9,641 nucleotides of DNA from positions 2,594 to 12,234 of the forward strand of contig MESS01000070.1 of NCBI GenBank assembly GCA_001771055.1. Reading direction: 5' to 3'. How positions within the stretch are numbered: the stretch's first letter is position 1; each line of letters starts with the position of its first letter. Positions 1 through 5,609 of the stretch are shown piece after piece. A program made the translations under genes and the position numbers. The DNA is from Caldithrix sp. RBG_13_44_9 (lineage in GTDB: Bacteria > Calditrichota > Calditrichia > RBG-13-44-9). The notes below the pieces were generated by a model, which was not told where the DNA came from, did no database searches, and saw only the letters and a program-made list of their open reading frames with translations.

Positions 1-798
1 TTCTAAAAAATTCCAGCCGCAATTTTTCAAGCCGGTGGAAATTTTTTCCGGATTGGCCCAGTGATCGTGATCTCCCATGCAGGCAAACTTGCCGCCAACG
101 GCGGATTGATCACATAACAATTCCACTCCCTGCTCAATGAAATATTGCCCGCTGGTCACCAGATCCCCCGAGAATAGCAGAAAATCTGATCCGGCCTGTT
201 TGAGTTTTTTCTCCAGCTGTTCAATTTTTGCGGATTGAGTATAGCGGTCTACCTGAACATCTCCCAGCAAGGTTATTTTCAGTCCATTTAAAGATTCAGA
301 CAGGTTTTTTATCTGAACCTTATGTTGCGTCAGTCGCACATGATTGGTATCATAATAAATCCGGATTCCGGTATACACCATTAAAACCACCGTGATCACT
401 ATTTTAGCCCAGGCTAAAAATTTTTGCAGCAACTCTTTTTTCTTCCAGCGAGTCAGAACCGCAGCTAGCAGCAACAGGTCAACTTCCACAAAGTAAGGCA
501 AGATCTCTACCGCCGCGATAAGTCCCCACCAGTATGGAAAAAGCAGGATGAAATCCAGCACCTGCAGCTGATTATTAAGGATGAACAACTCTGGTATCCG
601 GTTGATCAATTTCAGAAATATTATTAACAGGGGAAAGAGGTTGAAGAAGACCAGAGTGGGAAATAAAATGTTCTTTGCGATTCTTTTTTGGGCGGGAAAA
701 AGCCTTTTTACTGAATAGTGTAATCCGGTGCTGATATAGATCTGCACCAATAATATCAACGGAAAAATGATCAATTGCATTCTGAGAAACCAGGGCAT
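1..798 (-). CDS. Membrane-anchored metallophosphoesterase (calcineurin-like), 3' end beyond window
   Basis: Reading the complement from ATG at 798-796 gives 266 codons open to the window edge, so the C-terminus is missing. The N-terminal half is hydrophobic, with probable membrane segments near residues 8-24, 44-63, 82-115 and 130-147. A calcineurin-like phosphoesterase domain then begins: D180-V-Q182 (motif I, usually DxH), SGDLV at 210-214 (motif II, GD) and G-D-H-D at 242-245 (motif III, usually GNHD). The later histidine motifs would lie outside the window. This layout matches YkuE-like membrane phosphoesterases that place a dinuclear metal centre at the membrane surface; the substrate cannot be told. 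An AAGGA ribosome binding site (complement of 808-812) sits 9 nt before the ATG and an in-frame stop lies just upstream, supporting this start. The Q and D substitutions in the metal motifs are unusual, but both residues could still bind metal. The family is fairly sure, the substrate unknown. Confidence 0.8.
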   Translation of the reverse strand, partial: MPWFLRMQLIIFPLILLVQIYISTGLHYSVKRLFPAQKRIAKNILFPTLVFFNLFPLLIIFLKLINRIPELFILNNQLQVLDFILLFPYWWGLIAAVEILPYFVEVDLLLLAAVLTRWKKKELLQKFLAWAKIVITVVLMVYTGIRIYYDTNHVRLTQHKVQIKNLSESLNGLKITLLGDVQVDRYTQSAKIEQLEKKLKQAGSDFLLFSGDLVTSGQYFIEQGVELLCDQSAVGGKFACMGDHDHWANPEKISTGLKNCGWNFLE

Positions 799-837
799 GA
801 ATGTTAATCCTTATCTAGAGCTATGTAAATAAATGGT

Positions 838-866
838 TTATTCTTAATAGATTATTCTTTATTAGA
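838..866. repeat. Imperfect tandem direct repeat, two units of 14-15 bp
   Basis: TTATTCTTAATAGA (838-851) is followed directly by TTATTCTTTATTAGA (852-866); the second copy differs by a substitution and an inserted base. It lies about 40-70 bp upstream of the phosphoesterase start. It could be a pair of regulator half-sites or simple AT-rich drift; nothing in the sequence decides between them. Confidence 0.4.
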
Positions 867-948
867 TCTTATCGCGACAGATGAACCGGCTATATAAAGG
901 TGTTGAATTTAATACTGCTCGATTAAATAAAGAAGTATAGATTTATTT

Positions 949-961
949 CCTGATTATCAGG
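949..961. promoter_or_regulatory. Candidate operator: perfect 13-bp dyad
   Basis: CCTGATTATCAGG is a perfect inverted repeat with 6-bp arms around one central T, between two divergent genes. The size and symmetry would suit a dimeric helix-turn-helix regulator. The loop is too small for a terminator hairpin and no T-run follows. No regulator gene lies in the window, so the function is a guess. Confidence 0.35.
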
Positions 962-1147
962 CGGCAGGTTCTTGTAACTATGATTCTTATGGCATCTCAA
1001 CTTAAACATCCATTCATTTAAAGTCAGGTTAGATATTACAGCACTAATTACTCCAGAGCAATTTTGAATTGAGACTGTTAATTTATAAATCGATTGAAAA
1101 ATTACCTGCCTGCTCTTACTTTAGTGGTATTAAACGGATTGCTTTTT

Positions 1148-1152
1148 GGAGG
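1148..1152 (+). promoter_or_regulatory. Shine-Dalgarno site GGAGG deciding the M14 peptidase start
   Basis: GGAGG lies 4 nt before ATG 1157. The spacing is slightly short, but it is the strongest Shine-Dalgarno match in this region and sits directly before the codon that opens a typical signal peptide. This argues against the upstream in-frame TTG at 1094. Confidence 0.7.
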
Positions 1153-1156
1153 TCCA

Positions 1157-2713
1157 ATGAAAAAATGGATATTTATATTTTTTACCTTTCTCTTGTTACC
1201 AGAACTTATTTCCCAGGGCAGTCTGATATCACCGTTAGAGAAAAGCGGATTTTCCAGGCTGTCCAGTTATGGTAATCTGATGCTGTATCTTAGTGAATTA
1301 ACCTCCAAATATAAAATGATCAAGCTGGAAATAATTGGTCAGACGCTGGAAGGACGGGACATTCCGGCCTTATTTTTTTCCAGTGACAAAACCTTTGGCA
1401 ATCAGCGCGTTATTAAACCACTGGTACTGGTGTTCTGCCAGCAGCATGGAGATGAACCTTCCGGAAAAGAAGCTGCCCTGATTCTGGCCCGGGAGTTGAT
1501 GAATGAGAAAAAAAATCTTCTGAAATCAATGGACCTAATCCTGACTCCGCAGCTGAATCCGGACGGGGCGGAGAAAAATCAACGCCGTAATGCCAGGGAT
1601 ATAGACTTAAATCGCAATCACATCATTCTTACTGAACCTGAAACTCAGGCCCTGCATCAACTTTTCCTGAAATGGATGCCCGAAGTCACCCTAGATGTGC
1701 ATGAATATACCGCGATATCAGACCGCTGGTTAGCCAACGGATTTATCAAATATGCCGATGAGCAGCTGGGTGCACTCAGCAATATGAACATTTCACCGGT
1801 CATTCGTGAATTCAGCCGTAAATCTTTTTTACCAGCGATGGGGATGAAAGTGAAGGCCGCTGGTTTCAGTTTTCATGAATACATTGTAGGAACACCTTTT
1901 GAGAATTCCCGGCTGCGCTACAGCACCACCGCCATCAGTGATGGACGTCAGAGCCTGGGAATTTTTAACACTCTTTCCTTCATTCTGGAAGGTAAACAGT
2001 ATTCTGATGTGATCAATCATATTGAATCTCGTACTTATGGACAACTTGCAACCATCACTGCTTTTCTGCAGACGGTAGCCGAAAACTCGAGCGAAATTTT
2101 GGAAATGGTCTCCACTGCCCGGCAGGAGCTGCTCTCTGCCGAAAAATCGACCGATCGGATTTATCTGCAGATGGAGTATTATCCAGATTCTACCCAGGCT
2201 AAGGTAGAATTCCCGGTTTTCAATTTGTCCAGCTGGCAGCAGGAAAACCGGGTGATGGAGAATTTCCATCCCACGGTGCTGGCCCGTAAAAGTATCTCAC
2301 GACCGCTGGCTTATATCATCCCGGCAGGCGAAAAGAAGCTGATTGAAATATTATCCAGGCATCGCATTGAAATGAATCCCCTGCCGGAAAAGAGCCTGCT
2401 GGATGTGGAAATATACTTTCTGCGGCATGTTACTACTTTTATCGAAGAAGAATTGGAAGTGCCATATCTGGATATGGAGTTGAAATCCCGGCAAAAGGAA
2501 TTTCCCGCAGGCAGCATGGTTATCTATGTGTCTCAACCGGCTGGCAATCTCATTTCGCTGCTGCTGGAACCGCAATCCAGTTTCAGCCTGTGCACTGAAA
2601 GCAGCGGTCAAAAAGAACGCCTGCTGGAATATTTAAAAGAAAATTCAGAATACCCAGTATACCGCTTGACAAAACCAGTGCCGGTTTTGCAGATCAAAGG
2701 TAAAAATAATTGA
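1157..2713 (+). CDS. Secreted M14 family zinc carboxypeptidase-like metallopeptidase
   Basis: The 518-residue product starts at ATG 1157, chosen because GGAGG precedes it and it opens a signal peptide (MKKW, hydrophobic stretch to about residue 16, likely cleavage near 20). The M14 zinc-peptidase fold is shown by H97-G-D-E100 (HxxE zinc ligands), N134-P-D-G137, paired arginines at 143-144 followed by D150-L-N-R153 (the carboxypeptidase Arg127/Asn144-Arg145 region), V181-H182-E-Y (third zinc ligand) and L277-E278-G (general-base glutamate). All catalytic positions appear intact. Residues from about 330 form a C-terminal region ending in a SQPAGNL...LLLEP stretch near 475-490, which resembles the tail of a subgroup of large bacterial M14 proteins. 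It probably cleaves C-terminal residues from peptides, or trims peptidoglycan peptides, outside the cytoplasm; the substrate is not readable. There is no sorting domain, so a periplasmic location is inferred. The M28 peptidase follows 219 bp downstream on the same strand. Confidence 0.88.
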   Translation: MKKWIFIFFTFLLLPELISQGSLISPLEKSGFSRLSSYGNLMLYLSELTSKYKMIKLEIIGQTLEGRDIPALFFSSDKTFGNQRVIKPLVLVFCQQHGDEPSGKEAALILARELMNEKKNLLKSMDLILTPQLNPDGAEKNQRRNARDIDLNRNHIILTEPETQALHQLFLKWMPEVTLDVHEYTAISDRWLANGFIKYADEQLGALSNMNISPVIREFSRKSFLPAMGMKVKAAGFSFHEYIVGTPFENSRLRYSTTAISDGRQSLGIFNTLSFILEGKQYSDVINHIESRTYGQLATITAFLQTVAENSSEILEMVSTARQELLSAEKSTDRIYLQMEYYPDSTQAKVEFPVFNLSSWQQENRVMENFHPTVLARKSISRPLAYIIPAGEKKLIEILSRHRIEMNPLPEKSLLDVEIYFLRHVTTFIEEELEVPYLDMELKSRQKEFPAGSMVIYVSQPAGNLISLLLEPQSSFSLCTESSGQKERLLEYLKENSEYPVYRLTKPVPVLQIKGKNN

Positions 2714-2777
2714 TAATTTATAGTTGATAGATTACAGTTTATAGGTCATAGGTGATAGTTTAAAGTTGTGAGTTATT
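2711..2777. repeat. Degenerate tandem tract with about 14-bp period (TTGATAGTTTATAG-like)
   Basis: Starting in the stop codon of the M14 gene, the sequence divides into five related units: TGATAATTTATAG, TTGATAGATTACAG, TTTATAGGTCATAG, GTGATAGTTTAAAG and TTGTGAGTTATT. The copies are quite diverged, with TGATAG and TATAG words recurring. No coding frame or hairpin accounts for it. Such tracts occur between genes in several FCB-group genomes as far as I recall; the origin here is unknown. Confidence 0.5.
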
Positions 2778-2820
2778 TATTTGGATATTGAATCGATTAT
2801 AAGGGATGCGGAATTTCAGG

Positions 2821-2861
2821 ATCAGCAGAACACCAATAAAAAAAAATTTTAATTTGCTGAT
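2821..2861. terminator. Inverted repeat, weak terminator-like hairpin
   Basis: ATCAGCA at 2821-2827 is the exact reverse complement of TGCTGAT at 2855-2861. One G-U and one A-T pair extend the stem inward to 9 bp. The loop of about 23 nt contains an A-run then TTTT, and no U-tract follows the stem, so intrinsic termination is doubtful. It sits between the M14 and M28 genes and could separate their transcription. Confidence 0.25.
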
Positions 2862-2908
2862 ATCTAAATCATTGATTCGAATCTTAAATCTAAAATCATA
2901 AATCTAAT
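2862..2908. repeat. Degenerate AAATC-rich tract
   Basis: AAATC occurs at 2866, 2886, 2893 and 2900, with GAATC at 2879, forming an irregular run of ATCTAAATC-like words just upstream of the M28 gene. It is low-complexity and diverged. It ends before the ribosome binding site at 2919-2926 and must lie in or near the promoter or leader of that gene. Confidence 0.45.
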
Positions 2909-2918
2909 ATGCTTTATT

Positions 2919-2926
2919 AGGAAAGG
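2919..2926 (+). promoter_or_regulatory. Ribosome binding site of the M28 peptidase gene
   Basis: AGGAAAGG lies 6 nt before ATG 2933, which opens an evident signal peptide, so this start is secure. Confidence 0.65.
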
Positions 2927-2932
2927 TAAATC

Positions 2933-5452
2933 ATGAAAAATTCTGCCCGTATCTGGAGGATTTTATTGTTCATCAGTCTGGTTAGTTTACCGCTGTCGGT
3001 CTCTGCTCAATCGCTTATTAGAATTGGCCAGGATCAATTTGATCATCTTGGGAGATCAGATTATCTCTGGAGTGAAGAATACGACGGATCGGTTTTCCTG
3101 CTGGTACCGTACCTGGCGGCCTGGGGAAATAGGGAATTTACTTTCGATCTGCTCGATGCTGATGTGGAAGGTAGAACATTCTATTGGATCCATTCCCTCT
3201 ATCGCGCAGGTAATTGGCAGAATCAGGTTTCAAGTTCGGATAATTTTAATATTTTATGGAGTGATGATTATCGGGCGCTGGTGAGAGTCCGTGGGCATCG
3301 TTTTGTTGAGGATCTACCGGCCGGACAACAAGCTCAGCGGATCAATTTTCACCGTTCTCAGAAACGTCCGCTGGAGTATCAAATTCCTAAACCTGAAATC
3401 AGTGCTTCCCAGGCTGCTATTATTCAATCCATTCTGGATTCGGTCAGTATCGAACAGATCTATGAATACGAAAGGCATTTAAGTGGTGTTGAACCTTTCT
3501 TATTGTATGGGAATCTGGACAGTATTTTATCCCGTCATTCAGAAAATCCGCAGATCTTCAAAGCCCAAAATTATATGAAGGAACGTTTGGAACAGATGGG
3601 TTATACCGTAGAACTGGATCCCTTTGGCGGCGGTATTGTATTGAATGATATTCAATTTGCCCCAGGTCAGGCTGATACTGGCTGGGTAATAACCGCAGAC
3701 CGTATCTATGGAACCTATGATGCCGGACTGAGCTGGGAGATCCAACACCAGGGAACAGGTGGATCAGAATTATGGTCAGTATTTCCGCTAAGCGGTTCTT
3801 CTGCCTTTGTGGTTGGTGATAACGGAAAGATCCTGTTCACCACCAACGCCGGTCAACTCTGGCAGCAGCAGACTCCGGCGGTGATCTCTTATAATTTCGG
3901 AATCTTTTTCAGAAATGCCAGCCTGGGATGGATTGCCGGTGATCTGGGAAATATTATGAAGACCACCACCGGCGGAAATGGCTGGCAATTGAAAAATACC
4001 CCTACCAGCAACCGGTTGTATGATATCTTCTTCATCGACGATCTGGAAGGCTGGGCAGTAGGAAGGAATGGGACCATTATCCATTCGATTGATAGTGGTG
4101 AATCCTGGCAGACCCAGGCTTCTGGTACCAGCAGCCGCTTGTATGGAGTATATTTTTTAAATCCCGATACCGGTTTTGTGGTCGGATGGGATGGCCAGGT
4201 TCGCAGGACGGTGAATGGTGGATCCAACTGGAATGCCGTGTCGGTACCAATTAATAATTATTTCTACGATATTGATTTCATCGATTCACAAAATGGTATC
4301 ATTGTCGGTTGGAGTGGATCATGTCTCAAGACCATTAATGGCGGCAGCAGCTGGACAACCGAGTCTAATATTTTGCAGAGTGATGCCTATGGAGTGGATT
4401 TTGTAGATGCCCAGACCATCTGGGTATCCGGTGATGGATTAATAGCCAGGAATCAGGGTTTTGGGACCGCCTGGCAGTCACAGCTGCAATATTTGCCCGA
4501 TGCGACCCTGAATAATGTAGTGGCTACCAAAGTAGGAACGGTGGCTCCCGATCAGTATTATATCATATGTGCTCACTATGATGATATGCCGTCCGGGCCC
4601 ATTGCTCCCGGAGCGGATGATAATGCCAGCGGCACCGTCACTGTCCTTGAGGCGGCGCGGGTGTTGGCTGAATATGATTTTCAGAAATCGATCCGTTTTG
4701 TTCTTTTCGCTGGAGAGGAACAGGGTCTGGTGGGTAGTGCCCATTATGCGGCCCAGGCTTCTGCCAACGGTGATCAGATCCTGGGTGTGATCAATCTGGA
4801 TATGATCGGTTATGATGGAAATAACGACACCCGGATGGAAATTCATGCCGGCTCCATGCCCAGTTCGCAGGAAATCGGAAATTTTGTGCGTGGCAATATT
4901 ATCAATTGGGGACTCTCACTCACGCCGGAATATATTACCAGCGGAAGCACTGGAGCCAGTGATCACGCTTCCTTCTGGAATTATGGTTATCCTGCTATTT
5001 TGATGATTGAGGATTTCCAGGATTTTACTCCCCATTATCATACAGTCAACGATGTATTATCAACCTTAAGACAAAGCTATTTCCTGAGCAATGCCCAATT
5101 GGCTATAGGCAGTCTGGCAGTCCTGGCAGTTATTGACAGTGTTGCAACGGGAATAACTGAAGAATCTTTGCCAAATAGTTTTATTTTATTCGAGCCGTAT
5201 CCCAATCCTTTTAATCCCACAATTTCAGTTGAATATGTTTTGCCCCAAACGGGAAACGTAAAAGCTGAAGTATATGACTTGTTGGGGCAGCGGGTAAAAG
5301 AATTGGAAAATGGTACCCAATCGGCCGGACGTCATAAGATTTCCTGGCAGGGAGATGCTGCCAATGGCCAACCGGCGGCTTCGGGAGTCTATTTACTTAA
5401 GTTGTCTGCGGCAAACTGGGCGGCAGTGAAGAAAATTATTTTAATGCGGTAA
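2933..5452 (+). CDS. Secreted M28 zinc peptidase with inserted Ycf48/BNR beta-propeller and T9SS sorting domain
   Basis: The 839-residue product has a signal peptide (cleavage probably after VSA, residue 25) and an unassigned region at about 30-150. At 205-230 lies a helix-strand segment (FKAQNYMKERLEQMGY) typical of the start of M28 catalytic domains. Seven propeller blades follow (about 250-515). The M28 core then resumes at LNNVVATKVG (526-535). Its metal and catalytic residues are all present: H548 and D550 in AHYDD, D563 in GADDNASG, E595-E596 in AGEEQG, D623 in NLDMIGYD and H703 in HYHTVND. Residues 753-839 form a PNPFNP-type C-terminal sorting domain ending in KKIILMR, as in type IX secretion substrates. 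It is predicted to be an aminopeptidase-like exopeptidase, exported and perhaps surface-bound or released. The propeller may recruit substrate or partners, which is inference. It lies downstream of the M14 peptidase and may be co-expressed, though the 219-bp gap suggests its own promoter. Family calls are firm; specificity is unknown. Confidence 0.92.
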   Translation: MKNSARIWRILLFISLVSLPLSVSAQSLIRIGQDQFDHLGRSDYLWSEEYDGSVFLLVPYLAAWGNREFTFDLLDADVEGRTFYWIHSLYRAGNWQNQVSSSDNFNILWSDDYRALVRVRGHRFVEDLPAGQQAQRINFHRSQKRPLEYQIPKPEISASQAAIIQSILDSVSIEQIYEYERHLSGVEPFLLYGNLDSILSRHSENPQIFKAQNYMKERLEQMGYTVELDPFGGGIVLNDIQFAPGQADTGWVITADRIYGTYDAGLSWEIQHQGTGGSELWSVFPLSGSSAFVVGDNGKILFTTNAGQLWQQQTPAVISYNFGIFFRNASLGWIAGDLGNIMKTTTGGNGWQLKNTPTSNRLYDIFFIDDLEGWAVGRNGTIIHSIDSGESWQTQASGTSSRLYGVYFLNPDTGFVVGWDGQVRRTVNGGSNWNAVSVPINNYFYDIDFIDSQNGIIVGWSGSCLKTINGGSSWTTESNILQSDAYGVDFVDAQTIWVSGDGLIARNQGFGTAWQSQLQYLPDATLNNVVATKVGTVAPDQYYIICAHYDDMPSGPIAPGADDNASGTVTVLEAARVLAEYDFQKSIRFVLFAGEEQGLVGSAHYAAQASANGDQILGVINLDMIGYDGNNDTRMEIHAGSMPSSQEIGNFVRGNIINWGLSLTPEYITSGSTGASDHASFWNYGYPAILMIEDFQDFTPHYHTVNDVLSTLRQSYFLSNAQLAIGSLAVLAVIDSVATGITEESLPNSFILFEPYPNPFNPTISVEYVLPQTGNVKAEVYDLLGQRVKELENGTQSAGRHKISWQGDAANGQPAASGVYLLKLSAANWAAVKKIILMR
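3677..4492 (+). repeat. Seven tandem Ycf48/BNR-type propeller repeats of about 123 bp within the M28 gene
   Basis: The encoded protein repeats a pattern of aromatic-rich strand, GW(A/V)VG, a G-(N/D)-G turn, then an Asp-box-like (S/T)xxGGxxW. The closing tryptophans fall at residues 268, 310, 351, 392, 433, 474 and 514, giving spacings of 42, 41, 41, 41, 41 and 40. Seven near-equal units imply a closed seven-bladed beta-propeller like HCF136/Ycf48. The first blade lacks an obvious upstream half and the last has a weak box (NQGFGTAW), which would fit closure between the two ends. Confidence 0.85.
5189..5449 (+). other. T9SS type A-like C-terminal sorting domain coding segment
   Basis: Residues 753-839 of the M28 protein read EPYPNPFNPTISVEYVLP, then a LLGQRVKEL strand, a SAGRHKISW strand, SGVYLLKL and a short basic end. 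This is the usual Ig-like sorting domain that directs proteins through type IX secretion in Bacteroidota and relatives. No Por/Gld secretion gene is in the window, so a working system in this organism is assumed rather than shown. Confidence 0.82.
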
Positions 5453-5492
5453 CCATTTGGTAGCAGAAAATTCTGAATAATTCTCTGAAGTC

Positions 5493-5520
5493 TTTGCGAG
5501 GAATGAAATGACGAAGCAAA
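5493..5520. repeat. Dispersed extragenic repeat relic (TTGCGAGG...CGAAGCAA type)
   Basis: TTTGCGAGG at the left and ACGAAGCAAA at the right enclose GAATGAAATG. This closely resembles the short repeat with consensus ATTGCGAGGAGCGAAGCGACGAAGCAAT that I recall from intergenic regions of many bacterial genomes. Here the core GCGAAGCG is replaced by ATGAAATG. The outer TTTGC/GCAAA arms can pair; the inside pairs poorly. It lies between two convergent genes, a common place for such elements. Confidence 0.5.
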
Positions 5521-5609
5521 CTTTTATCATTAGCGTTATCAGATTCCTTCTGTTACTAAGGCCGGCTCGGAATGGTTATCAAGGCTAATTTTCAGAATTA
5601 CTTTAAAAT

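Larger units (their letters stand above)
799..1156. other. Divergent intergenic region, no gene seen
   Basis: These 358 bases separate the minus-strand phosphoesterase from the plus-strand peptidase, so promoters for both should lie here. The stretch is AT-rich and I see no convincing open frame, tRNA or strong -35/-10 pair. It holds a 13-bp dyad at 949-961 and an imperfect tandem repeat at 838-866, listed separately. An open frame continues upstream of the peptidase ATG to a TTG at 1094, but nothing supports its use. Confidence 0.6.

Noticed and set aside
1094..1156. TTG-initiated N-terminal extension of the M14 peptidase
   Set aside because: No ribosome binding site precedes the TTG, while ATG 1157 has GGAGG just upstream and opens a proper signal peptide; the extension would bury that signal peptide.
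1829..2269. 146-codon minus-strand open frame inside the M14 gene
   Set aside because: It is antisense to the catalytic domain, has no family resemblance and no ribosome binding site.
2711..2908. CRISPR array
   Set aside because: The repeat units are short, diverged and contiguous, with no constant-length unique spacers and no cas gene in the window.
3677..4492. Propeller repeats as a separate photosystem-assembly (Ycf48/HCF136) gene
   Set aside because: They are in frame within one long peptidase gene with a signal peptide; the propeller type is shared by many secreted bacterial proteins and does not imply photosynthesis.
3539..4846. Several minus-strand open frames of 69-122 codons inside the M28 gene
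   Set aside because: They are antisense to a strongly conserved coding sequence, have no recognisable motifs, and partly reflect the repetitive propeller sequence.
5469..5599. 9-bp inverted repeat AATTCTGAA / TTCAGAATT as a bidirectional terminator
   Set aside because: The arms are more than 100 bp apart, AT-rich and without an adjacent T-run; a chance match is likely. No convincing intrinsic terminator was found between the convergent genes.
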